Shown here piece by piece: positions 56,489-64,000 of a stretch of 64,000 nucleotides of DNA (position 1 is the stretch's first letter; the number at the start of each line of letters is the position of its first letter). Under the pieces are notes generated by a model. That model did not search any database, was not told the DNA's origin, and saw only the letters and a program-made list of their open reading frames with translations. This DNA is from Candidatus Zhuqueibacterota bacterium (GTDB lineage Bacteria; Zhuqueibacterota; Zhuqueibacteria; Oceanimicrobiales; Oceanimicrobiaceae). Where the stretch lies: assembly GCA_029261995.1 (NCBI GenBank), contig JAJDAF010000007.1, positions 1 to 64,000 of the forward strand, written 5' to 3'. The translations under genes were made by a program, and so were the position numbers.

Positions 56489-57880
56489 CTATTTTCCGAT
56501 GCAGAACTTAGAAAAAATGCTGTCCAGAATGTCCTCTGTTGTGACCTCGCCGAGAATCTCCCCAAGCGCTGTAATCGCTTCCCGCAGGTCAAGCGCGAGA
56601 AACTCTCCGGACAGTTCCTGGACAAACGAACTCCGCACGCGGGACAATGATGCCAATGATCTCTCAACGGCTTGCTTCTGGCGTAGGTTTGAGAGCACGG
56701 GCTCGCTCGCATCGGAGTCCACCCCCTGCATCGCGCAAGCAACCAAGGTGTTCTCCAAAACATCAAGCCCCCGAGGTTCGGTGGCTGACACTCGCAACGT
56801 CTGCAGCTCACCGGCCGCTTCCGTCAAAGACCGCTCATCCAACCGGCTCTGTAAATCACATTTATTGATGACCGCCAGCCGGCGCTCTGCCCCGGACTGC
56901 GGTAGAACCTGCTGAATGACTCGCAGATCGTCCTCGTCGAGGCGGGTCGACCCGTCGAAAACCAGCATGACGATATCGGCGCCGCGCACTTCTTTGTGGC
57001 TGCGGCGGACGCCCTCCACTTCTACGGCGTCGGCTGAATCTCGAATCCCCGCTGTATCCATGATGCGAAAATACACGCCCTGAATATCCATTTGCTCTTC
57101 GATGACGTCGCGCGTGGTCCCGGGGTACTCAGTGACAATGGCCCGCTCATCTCTCAGGAGAGCATTTAACAAGCTGGACTTGCCAACGTTGGGCTTACCA
57201 ACGATGACAAGCCGAACTCCATCCCGAAGCAATCTCCCATGGTTAAAGGTTGCTAGAAGGGATTGCAGTTCCGTGGTGCAGCTCGAGAGCCGATTGTCAA
57301 GATCTCCGCGGTTCGCAAAATCAATGTCCTCTTCTGAAAAGTCCAACTCCAGTTCCAGCAGAGAGCACAACTCGATAAGCCCGCGGCGCAACGCGTCAAC
57401 CTGCCTCGATAGCGCTCCTTCGAACTGATTGACCGCCGCCATCAGACTGCGTCGGGTCTTGGCGGCGATGATGTCCCCTACCGCCTCGGCCTGCGAGAGA
57501 TCGAGCTTGCCATTCACAAACGCTCTTTGTGTAAACTCTCCCGGGTTTGCCAGGCGGGCGCCCCTATCCAGGAGTAACTCCAAAACCCGGCGGGTCAAAA
57601 AATAGCCGCCGTGGCAGCTTATCTCAACAACATCTTCGCTGGTGTAGGAGTTCGGCGCCCGGAAGACCGTGACCAGGCCTTGGTCCAGCGGCCCGCCGTC
57701 CCAAATTTTGCCAAGGTTGGCTCTATGCGAGTCCGCGTCGGCCAGCGTCACTCTGCCGCGAAATATCTGGTCGGCGATGGAAACCGCCCGGCCGCCGCTA
57801 ATACGGACGACCGCGATCCCGCCAGAACCTCGAGGGGTCGAGATCGCCGCAATCGTCTCTGTCGGCTCGTAGTTGCTCAT
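56489..57880 (-). CDS. mnmE: tRNA modification GTPase MnmE
   Basis: A 463-residue GTPase. The N-terminus MSNYEPTETIAAISTPRGSG binds formyl-tetrahydrofolate. The G1 loop GKPNVGKSSLLNALL, the DTAGIRDS G3 region and the closing CIGK motif are intact. It partners MnmG. The ATG at 57880 is preferred to a TTG at 57892, which overlaps the terminator hairpin's tail. Confidence 0.95.
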   Translation of the reverse strand: MSNYEPTETIAAISTPRGSGGIAVVRISGGRAVSIADQIFRGRVTLADADSHRANLGKIWDGGPLDQGLVTVFRAPNSYTSEDVVEISCHGGYFLTRRVLELLLDRGARLANPGEFTQRAFVNGKLDLSQAEAVGDIIAAKTRRSLMAAVNQFEGALSRQVDALRRGLIELCSLLELELDFSEEDIDFANRGDLDNRLSSCTTELQSLLATFNHGRLLRDGVRLVIVGKPNVGKSSLLNALLRDERAIVTEYPGTTRDVIEEQMDIQGVYFRIMDTAGIRDSADAVEVEGVRRSHKEVRGADIVMLVFDGSTRLDEDDLRVIQQVLPQSGAERRLAVINKCDLQSRLDERSLTEAAGELQTLRVSATEPRGLDVLENTLVACAMQGVDSDASEPVLSNLRQKQAVERSLASLSRVRSSFVQELSGEFLALDLREAITALGEILGEVTTEDILDSIFSKFCIGK

Positions 57881-57896
57881 CTCACTAAACAAAGAA

Positions 57897-57917
57897 GCCC
57901 CACAACACGTGCGGGGC
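57897..57917 (-). terminator. Hairpin after yidC
   Basis: GCCCCGCA pairs with TGTGGGGC on the minus strand, with a G-T pair in the stem, and TTCTTTGTTT follows. It separates the rpmH-rnpA-yidD-yidC group from mnmE, whose start comes within 20 bases. Confidence 0.6.
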
Positions 57918-57958
57918 CTTGTACAACGGGTTGCTTGTTTTGGTTACACGGGCATCGT

Positions 57959-59746
57959 TCATCGCCGTCCGCGATAGTCATGCTTGGTTCGCCGGCGCTT
58001 TGTTTTCTGTTTTGCCTTTCGCTCCCCCTTCATTTCCTCGGGCGTCTTGATTTTATACGGTACAAGTGTTTCCTGAGCGATAGAAAGCAGGTTAAACAGC
58101 GCGTAGTAGAGGTTCAAGCCAGAAGGAAAACTGTTGAACAGCAGGGTCATAAAGAGAGGCATGAAATATACCATCGCCTTTTGCTTTGGATCTTTCATGG
58201 AGATCTTTTGCTGGATGAACATAGTAATACCCATAAACAGTGGCAGTATGTTCACCGTGTTGCCGTACAGAGGCGCCGTAAACGGAAGCACCGCGATCGT
58301 ATCGGGCTGGGAAAGATCTGTAATCCACCAAATGAAAGAGGCGCCCCGCAACTCAATGGTTGAGCGAAATACATTGAACAGCGCGATGAGAAGCGGCATC
58401 TGCAAGACCATGGGAATGCAACCTCCCAATGGGTTAACACCATACTCTTTGTACATTTCCATGGTGGCTTGCTGTTTCTTTTGCGGGTTGTCTTTGTACT
58501 TCTCGTTGAGTTCCTGCATGAGCGGCTGCATGCTCTGCATCTGCTTCATGGACTGATAACTCTTCTTTGTCAACGGGAACAGCAGCAGCTTAATCAATAT
58601 TGAAAAAATGATAATCACGAAGCCATAGTTGGGAATCACCTCATGAAGCAACGTGAAGCTCCAAAGGACGAATTTTCCAAACGGCTTGAACAATGCCCAA
58701 CCGAAGTCCATCATGTCCTCCAGGCCGACATTATATGAGATAACAATGTCATAATCTAGAGGGCCGAGATAAACCGTGAAGTCATCCGTCACGTTATTGC
58801 GCTGCTCGAACTGCATGCTCAACGCATAGTCGTAGCGCTTAAGCGGAACATCCAGGCCGATGTCTACCGGCGTGCCGGAAAACCTGACCCCCTTACCTTT
58901 GCCGGACATTGGAATAACCGCACTGGCAAAATATTTGGTGCGAATCGCAACCCAGGCGGTTGTCACGTCAAAAAGTTCGGCTTCCGGTTCATCGCTAATC
59001 GAAAACTCCTCCGCCTCATCAAAATAGACATACCCCTTGGCGCTCTCCATGTCGGCCTTGAAGGCCGTCTCCGTGGAGTTCATTCCAGATTCCCATTTGA
59101 GCAAGTAGGAGATGCCATCGATAAAACCCGCAAGATTGACGAGTTCCACCTTCAAGTCAATGGAGTATGAGTTTTGGTAAAACGTGTAGGTTTTGCGCAG
59201 CATTCGGCCGGCGCCCAAATCGGCAGTCATGGTCAGATCGGCTTTGTCGTCCTTTTGTCCGAGCACGATCTCGCTCTTGTCGTATGAAAACGCGAGCGGG
59301 CTGGTATCCAGGGTGTCGTCACGGGTTGGCAGCAACAGGCCGAGGTTGCCCCTTCCGGCCATGCCAACCAACTGGACCGGAGAGCCATCTGGTCCCGGAT
59401 AGTCTTTGAGAAACCAGCGCTTGACCGTCGCGCCGCGGCTGGAAAGAACCCCCCGGTACAGGTTTGTCTCGACGGAAATCTCTTGCTCTTCAGCGTCATT
59501 GGTATCAATGGCTGCCGCAACCAACCGTTTCTCCGGCTCGACCACCTCTGGGGTAGAGAACTGTGGCGTGCTTTCTCCGGCTGGTTGAACAATCTCTGCT
59601 TCAGAGGTCTCTGGTTGGGCGATGGTCTCCGGCGCCGGTTCGGGTACGGGCGGCAGAAAATGCTCCTTATAGAAATCAGTGTTCATGAACATCAAAACGA
59701 GACCGATGAGCAAGACCGCAATGATAGTTCTTTTGTCGAGTTCCAT
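57959..59746 (-). CDS. yidC: Membrane protein insertase YidC
   Basis: The ATG at 59746 gives MELDKRTIIAVLLIGLVLMF, the usual N-terminal membrane anchor; the 23 residues upstream of it look non-native. The 595-residue protein has the large periplasmic domain of Gram-negative YidC, then membrane helices with MQSMQPLMQELNEKYKDNP, GGCIPMVLQMP and a basic C-tail. It inserts inner-membrane proteins, alone or with SecYEG. Confidence 0.96.
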   Translation of the reverse strand: MELDKRTIIAVLLIGLVLMFMNTDFYKEHFLPPVPEPAPETIAQPETSEAEIVQPAGESTPQFSTPEVVEPEKRLVAAAIDTNDAEEQEISVETNLYRGVLSSRGATVKRWFLKDYPGPDGSPVQLVGMAGRGNLGLLLPTRDDTLDTSPLAFSYDKSEIVLGQKDDKADLTMTADLGAGRMLRKTYTFYQNSYSIDLKVELVNLAGFIDGISYLLKWESGMNSTETAFKADMESAKGYVYFDEAEEFSISDEPEAELFDVTTAWVAIRTKYFASAVIPMSGKGKGVRFSGTPVDIGLDVPLKRYDYALSMQFEQRNNVTDDFTVYLGPLDYDIVISYNVGLEDMMDFGWALFKPFGKFVLWSFTLLHEVIPNYGFVIIIFSILIKLLLFPLTKKSYQSMKQMQSMQPLMQELNEKYKDNPQKKQQATMEMYKEYGVNPLGGCIPMVLQMPLLIALFNVFRSTIELRGASFIWWITDLSQPDTIAVLPFTAPLYGNTVNILPLFMGITMFIQQKISMKDPKQKAMVYFMPLFMTLLFNSFPSGLNLYYALFNLLSIAQETLVPYKIKTPEEMKGERKAKQKTKRRRTKHDYRGRR

Positions 59747-59772
59747 ACTATTTTGTATCCCGGATTTGGTGG

Positions 59773-59982
59773 TTAGACAAGCGGATCGTGGCCCCCGGAA
59801 TGAAAGGGGTGGCATTTCGAGAGCCGAACAATCCCTTTCAGCGTGCCTTTATAAAAACCATACTGTCTCAGCGCAAGCAGGGTGTATTCTGAACAAGTTG
59901 GGTAGAAACGACATGAGGGCGGAAACAGGGGCGAAACGAACAACTGATAAAACCGGACAAGTGCTATGGCTAGGTGTCTCAT
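59773..59982 (-). CDS. yidD: Membrane protein insertion efficiency factor YidD
   Basis: A 69-residue protein with the family signature FPPSCRFYPTCSEYTLLAL and KCHPFHSGGHDPL. It supports YidC function. Its ATG lies four bases after the rnpA stop. Confidence 0.95.
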   Translation of the reverse strand: MRHLAIALVRFYQLFVSPLFPPSCRFYPTCSEYTLLALRQYGFYKGTLKGIVRLSKCHPFHSGGHDPLV

Positions 59983-59985
59983 CTC

Positions 59986-60339
59986 TTAACTTGTTCGCCG
60001 TATCTGTGTCAAGAGGCCGAGAAACTCTTCGGCAAGCTCCCCATACCTGCGGCGGTCGAACCCGGGCTTGGCGAGCATGACTAAGTGGCGGCCGGTTGGA
60101 ATTCTTTCCGAGTGGTCTCTGACTAACTCTCGCAATTTTCTCTTGGCGCGATTTCTCGAAGGTGCACTTCCCAGCTTGCGCGAGGCCGCAAAGCCAAGCT
60201 TTGTGCTGTCTGACCTTTCGACGAACACCATCATGCGCGCCGAAGAGTACATTCTGCCCTGCCGGAAAACCCGGTCGAATTCGTTGGACGTTCGCAAACG
60301 GTTCTCCTTCGCGAGCAGTTGTCTGGTGCGGCAAACCAA
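59986..60339 (-). CDS. rnpA: Ribonuclease P protein component
   Basis: A 117-residue basic protein that binds the RNase P RNA for tRNA 5' maturation. RLRTSNEFDRVFRQGR and SRNRAKRKLRELVR (the RNR motif) are clear. A TTG start 11 bases after the rpmH stop is likely. Confidence 0.95.
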   Translation of the reverse strand: MVCRTRQLLAKENRLRTSNEFDRVFRQGRMYSSARMMVFVERSDSTKLGFAASRKLGSAPSRNRAKRKLRELVRDHSERIPTGRHLVMLAKPGFDRRRYGELAEEFLGLLTQIRRTS

Positions 60340-60350
60340 GGCAGCGCTGT

Positions 60351-60494
60351 CTATCTGTCGCTAACCGTCAGGCTTTTGCGGCCCTTCGCGCGCCGTGCAC
60401 TAAGAATTGCCCGGCCGGATTTCGTCTTCATGCGTGCCCGAAAGCCGTGCTTGTTTACCTTTTTTCTGTTGCTTGGTTGAAAGGTGCGTTTCAT
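60351..60494 (-). CDS. rpmH: 50S ribosomal protein L34
   Basis: A short gene of 47 codons found by reading the minus strand. [20 protein letters not shown] opens the product, followed by [10 protein letters not shown] and an RARRAKGR-like basic stretch (here SARRAKGRK). All are L34 signatures. It is first in the leftward run from the origin, as in most bacteria. Confidence 0.97.
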   Translation of the reverse strand: MKRTFQPSNRKKVNKHGFRARMKTKSGRAILSARRAKGRKSLTVSDR

Positions 60495-60550
60495 CTCTCG
60501 TTCTTTCCCAATCTATAATAAGTCGGTTCGTCTTGATAAAAACCTTTGAA

Positions 60551-60577
60551 CTTATATAAATACGCTCTAAAAGTCAA
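60551..60577 (-). promoter_or_regulatory. Candidate promoter for rpmH
   Basis: On the minus strand TTGACT is followed by 15 bases and TATAAG, about 60 bases before the rpmH start. The spacer is short. Confidence 0.35.
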
Positions 60578-60660
60578 GACAATTCTAGACACGCGTCCGT
60601 CCTTTTTTTCTTGACATTCCAACCTCGTTTCTTAAATTTTGGCTGTCCTTCCGCCAATAC

Positions 60661-60843
60661 TTATCCACAGAACAACATGTGGATAACTTAATAAAGCTTA
60701 CAGTAACCGTGCAGCTCAGCCCAAAAAGTGAGAGTAAGTAATCTGGGCTGGAGTGCGGTTGGCTGGTGAATTAAGCGATTAGCTAAGAGGCAAAAAATAA
60801 AGGCCTTGGAGACACAAGTCCGGTGTTAGCTTTTTGTGGATAA
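60661..60843. other. oriC: DnaA-box group upstream of dnaA (left part of the origin)
   Basis: Perfect 9-mers TTATCCACA at 60661 and TGTGGATAA at 60678 and 60835, in the 454-base gap between rpmH and dnaA. The flanks are AT-rich. The three boxes may initiate replication together with the group beyond dnaA, or autoregulate dnaA. Confidence 0.85.
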
Positions 60844-60948
60844 CTATTAGACTCACGATAAAACGCCCAGGATTTCAATCATCCTGATGCGGCCTGCCTG
60901 GTCATATCGTGACACAACAATAACCTAGTGAGTGAGGGAATGGAAAAA

Positions 60949-62304
60949 ATGGCTATGACTTGCACTGCAGCGTGGGATGGGTGTCTGACCCTAATCCGGG
61001 AAAGCATCAATCCTCAAAGCTACACAACCTGGTTTAAACCCATTGCACCGATACGCCTCGACGATCAAAATCTGACCCTGCAACTGCCCAGTCAGTTTTT
61101 TTACGAATGGCTGGAGGGCCACTACCGGGCCCTGATTGACCACGCTCTCCTTGAGGTTCTGGGTGAGGGTGCGCAACTATCTTACCGCATCGCCGCCCAC
61201 CAGAATGGTCACGACGAACAATCCCCGGTTACCACCGAGGATAAAAAAGAAGCCATCAACAAGTTCGATGCAAAAAGCAACCTTATCTCGCGCTACAATT
61301 TCGAGACTTTTGTCGAAGGGTCCAACAATCAATTTGCCCGCGCTGCGGCGCTTGCGGTGGCGGAATCTCCCGGGAAGACAACATTCAACCCTCTGGTGCT
61401 GTATGGTGGGGTCGGGCTTGGCAAGACCCATCTTATTCAAGCAATTGGAAACCACCTTCTCAAAAACAACCGTTCGCAGCGCGTTCTCTACGTCGACAGC
61501 GAAAAGTTCACGATTGAGTTCATCAACTCCATTCAGACGAACAAGACAACCCAGTTCAGCGGCATCTACCGCAACGTTGATCTGTTGATCGTCGATGACA
61601 TTCAGTTCTTCACGAATAAGGAGCGAACCCAAGAGGAGTTTTTTCACACATTTAATGCTCTGCATAATTCGGGCAAACAGATTGTGCTCTCCTCAGACCG
61701 GCCCCCAAAAGAATTACAGGGTGTAGAAGAACGCCTTCTCTCGCGCTTCCAGTGGGGGTTGGTGGCGGATATCCAGCCGCCCGATCTCGAAACGCGAATC
61801 GCAATTCTTCAACAAAAAGCAGACGAGAACGGCATCGCCCTGCCTGGCGAAATAATAGAGTTCATCGGAACCAATGTGAAGTCCAATATCCGAGAGCTTG
61901 AGGGAGCTTTGATAAGACTGCTCGCCTATGCCTCTCTGAACGGCCGGGACATTTCCCTTTCTGTCGCAAAGGAGGTTCTCAAAAACCTGAGCCTCAACAA
62001 GAAGAAGAACATCATGATTGAGGAGATTCAACGGATTGTCAGCGACCATTTCAATATCCCTGATGACATGTTGCGAGCAAAGACCCGGAAAAAAGAAATC
62101 GCCCACGTGCGCCAGATCGCCATGTACCTCACTAAAGAGTTGACCAAGAACTCCCTAAAGACCATCGGGCTTCATTTTGGTGGCCGCGACCACAGTACGG
62201 TGATTCATGCGATTCATTGTATCGAAAGGCAGATGTCATCTGACGACCAGGTTCGCGACGACGTCAGAGAACTCAAGAAAAGCCTAGAGATGTCTACGTC
62301 TTAA
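60949..62304 (+). CDS. dnaA: Chromosomal replication initiator DnaA
   Basis: A ~451-residue protein with all four domains. Domain III has Walker A YGGVGLGKTHLIQAIGN, Walker B LLIVDDIQF and the sensor motifs. Domain IV has the FGGRDHSTVIHAI signature that reads the DnaA box. The ATG at 60949 has GAGGG about 10 bases upstream; starts at 60928 (GTG) and 60940 are also open. It faces away from rpmH. Confidence 0.97.
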   Translation: MAMTCTAAWDGCLTLIRESINPQSYTTWFKPIAPIRLDDQNLTLQLPSQFFYEWLEGHYRALIDHALLEVLGEGAQLSYRIAAHQNGHDEQSPVTTEDKKEAINKFDAKSNLISRYNFETFVEGSNNQFARAAALAVAESPGKTTFNPLVLYGGVGLGKTHLIQAIGNHLLKNNRSQRVLYVDSEKFTIEFINSIQTNKTTQFSGIYRNVDLLIVDDIQFFTNKERTQEEFFHTFNALHNSGKQIVLSSDRPPKELQGVEERLLSRFQWGLVADIQPPDLETRIAILQQKADENGIALPGEIIEFIGTNVKSNIRELEGALIRLLAYASLNGRDISLSVAKEVLKNLSLNKKKNIMIEEIQRIVSDHFNIPDDMLRAKTRKKEIAHVRQIAMYLTKELTKNSLKTIGLHFGGRDHSTVIHAIHCIERQMSSDDQVRDDVRELKKSLEMSTS

Positions 62305-62306
62305 TC

Positions 62307-62600
62307 TTATCCACACAGGCGGTGTTGATAACGCCTTGTTTCGTTGGGGTAACATGTGGATAAAGATAGAAGCGAACACCCGGACTTTGGAAAGAGAACT
62401 TCTTATCAACAAGCGCGGCACGAAACCAACACGATAGTAACAGTTTTTCAACATCGACAGCACTAGAATGGTTCTTATTGAACGAGTTGATAATCTTAAG
62501 CTTAGAACTCAACTGGAGAACCTTATCAACATATCCACACTACTACTACTACTACTAGTATTTTCTTGTTTACTATATAATTATTTATTAGATTCGGGGT
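62307..62600. other. oriC: DnaA-box cluster with DnaA-trios and AT-rich unwinding element (right part of the origin)
   Basis: Boxes lie at 62307 (TTATCCACA), 62323 (TGTTGATAA), 62355 (TGTGGATAA), 62403 and 62523 (TTATCAACA) and 62531 (ATATCCACA). Directly after the last one, CTA is repeated six times (62540-62557). On the other strand this reads 3'-GAT-5' repeats, which are DnaA-trios. An AT-rich tract (62558-62592) follows. In B. subtilis and others this order (box, trio, unwinding element) is the site where DnaA opens the strands. Confidence 0.85.
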
Positions 62601-62630
62601 TATATAAATCACAAGCGCCAGAGGCATACA

Positions 62631-63749
62631 ATGAAATTCAGGGTTAATCGCAAAGACATCCACCAGGCGATTCAAAAGATAATCGGTGTGGTGCCGGTCA
62701 AAACAACCATACCAATCCTCAGCAACATTCTGTTCGACTTGCACGGTAACGATTTGTCTCTGACCGGAACAGATCTTGAAGTCTCCATTTCCACGAATAT
62801 CGAAGTACAAGGCGATGAAGATGGTGCGGTTGCGATACCCGCGAAGATTCTGTTCGAGATCGTTCGAGAGTTGCCGGATGTGCCCATGGAACTTGCGTGT
62901 GACGAGGACTATAAGATTTCGCTCAACACAGAACAGGGATTCTACAAGCTCTCTGGAGAAGCGAAAGACGAATTTCCAAAAATTGTTGTTGAAGAAGGTA
63001 TGGGGAGCTTTGAGATTGAGGCCGGCCGGTTCAGCAACATGGTAGACAAAACGAGTTTCGCCGTATCCACTGACGAGCTTCGGACCACCTTGATGGGCGT
63101 TTTCATGAAAGTGATGGCCAACGAGTTGCGGATGGTTGCAACCGACGGCCACCGCCTGGTCAAGATCGAGGATAAAAATTTTCAATCCCCCGGTCTGGAA
63201 CAAGAGGCGATTGTGCCGACCAAGGCTCTGAATCTGTTGACCAAGAATCTGAACGGTAACACGGATATTAGCGTGAGCATCAGTGATGACCATGTCGTGT
63301 TCAAATTGTCGGACACGACGATCTTCAGCAAAAGCATCGAAGGCCAGTTTCCGAACTACGAAAGAGTTATCCCTGCCGATAACGACAAAAAGGTGATTAT
63401 TAACCGGCAATTGCTGAGTTCTTCTGTTCGGCGCGTTTCGATCTTCTCCAACTCAATCACACATCAGATCAGGCTCTCTGTTTCGAACGGCGCGCTCGAA
63501 ATTCAATCGGAGGATATCGAATTCGGCGGCGAGGCACGAGAAAAAGTAGATGCGGATTACTCTGGAGACGGCGTCGATGTCGGGTACAACGCCAACTATT
63601 TGCTCGATATCCTGAAGCATATCGAATCCAATGAGGTCGAACTCAGACTGAAGGATCCCGTGAGTGCAGGCATTATCTATCCGGTAGGGCAAGAGGATGG
63701 TGAGGATGTGCTCATGCTTCTGATGCCGATTCGGCTAAACGATGACTAG
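62631..63749 (+). CDS. dnaN: DNA polymerase III beta sliding clamp
   Basis: A 372-residue clamp. The N-terminus MKFRVNRKDIHQAIQKIIGV, the KTTIPILSNIL segment and the closing VLMLLMPIRL tail are typical. It is a ring-forming processivity factor. The GAGG ribosome site is 8 bases upstream. Confidence 0.96.
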   Translation: MKFRVNRKDIHQAIQKIIGVVPVKTTIPILSNILFDLHGNDLSLTGTDLEVSISTNIEVQGDEDGAVAIPAKILFEIVRELPDVPMELACDEDYKISLNTEQGFYKLSGEAKDEFPKIVVEEGMGSFEIEAGRFSNMVDKTSFAVSTDELRTTLMGVFMKVMANELRMVATDGHRLVKIEDKNFQSPGLEQEAIVPTKALNLLTKNLNGNTDISVSISDDHVVFKLSDTTIFSKSIEGQFPNYERVIPADNDKKVIINRQLLSSSVRRVSIFSNSITHQIRLSVSNGALEIQSEDIEFGGEAREKVDADYSGDGVDVGYNANYLLDILKHIESNEVELRLKDPVSAGIIYPVGQEDGEDVLMLLMPIRLNDD

Positions 63750-63754
63750 TTTGC

Positions 63755-64000
63755 ATGGTTCTCCGCAAATTGGCGCTTTCTAATTTCCGAAATTACTCTC
63801 AGGTTGAAACAGAGCTGTCCGATTCGCTCAACGTTATTTACGGACTTAACGCCCAAGGCAAAACGAATTTTCTCGAAGCCATCTATCTATTGTGTCTTGG
63901 TCGAAGTTTTAGGCTAGCACGGAGCCAGGAGATGTTGCAGTACGAAGCGCAGTCGTTCCTGGTGAATGGAGCGTTTGTTCAGAACAACGAATTAGAAAAA
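63755..64000 (+). CDS. recF: DNA replication and repair protein RecF, N-terminal part
   Basis: The first 82 codons are present, and the frame runs off the window. MVLRKLALSNFRNYSQVE and the Walker A GLNAQGKTNFLEAIYLL identify RecF. It starts 5 bases after dnaN, in the common dnaA-dnaN-recF order. Confidence 0.93.
   Translation, partial: MVLRKLALSNFRNYSQVETELSDSLNVIYGLNAQGKTNFLEAIYLLCLGRSFRLARSQEMLQYEAQSFLVNGAFVQNNELEK

Overview
The window is a bacterial chromosome segment that ends in the replication-origin gene cluster. Two tandem secreted proteins end in a type IX secretion (T9SS) type-A sorting domain with an FPNPFNP motif. With the DUF4175/DUF4159/TPR envelope cluster and parvulin-type SurA-like genes, this points to the FCB supergroup, probably a candidate lineage near KSB1 or Calditrichota. 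The lineage is inference; no rRNA or tRNA gene was recognised.

Layout. 0-9 kb: the end of lnt, two tandem beta-propeller T9SS cargo proteins, a nucleotidyltransferase, a small membrane protein, an SDR oxidoreductase and an MFS transporter. Two inverted copies of a ~110-123 bp MITE-like element bracket part of this stretch. 8.8-15.4 kb: a Ser/Thr kinase-TolB-TPR protein, a small beta-sandwich protein, and a duplicated cassette of papain-like (C70/AvrRpt2-type) secreted protease plus partner protein. 15.6-19.4 kb: pyrF-pyrE-thrB and a dicarboxylate/glutamate symporter. 19.5-25.4 kb: an M28 peptidase, a long non-coding stretch with three perfect DnaA boxes, then ftsB-like, DUF502, an outer-membrane barrel and an RsbW-like ATPase. 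25-30.6 kb: a LysM protein, a TPP riboswitch with a terminator ahead of thiC, and a PafA-like phosphatase. 31-34 kb: a divergent locus with a CGNR regulator facing DsrE, flavin split-barrel, deaminase and DUF1330 genes.

34-40.4 kb is accessory DNA: nine exact 21-bp-period repeats, then a three-gene unit of an unknown protein, a winged-helix/zinc-ribbon/alpha-beta hydrolase broken by an in-frame TAG next to its catalytic serine, and a 1092-residue protein with a Mrr-like nuclease domain, a NACHT NTPase and an 18-bp repeat array. It resembles an NLR-like anti-phage system and is the best candidate for an undescribed system.

40.4-60.5 kb is a leftward run from rpmH-rnpA-yidD-yidC through mnmE-mnmG-rsmG-mfd to folding and envelope genes. 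dnaA-dnaN-recF run rightward. The origin appears bipartite: DnaA boxes lie upstream of dnaA, and a second cluster between dnaA and dnaN carries six contiguous DnaA-trios beside an AT-rich stretch. Two perfect parS sites flank or lie within mnmG, but no parAB genes are present. Genes on both sides of the origin point away from it, so most are co-directional with the fork.
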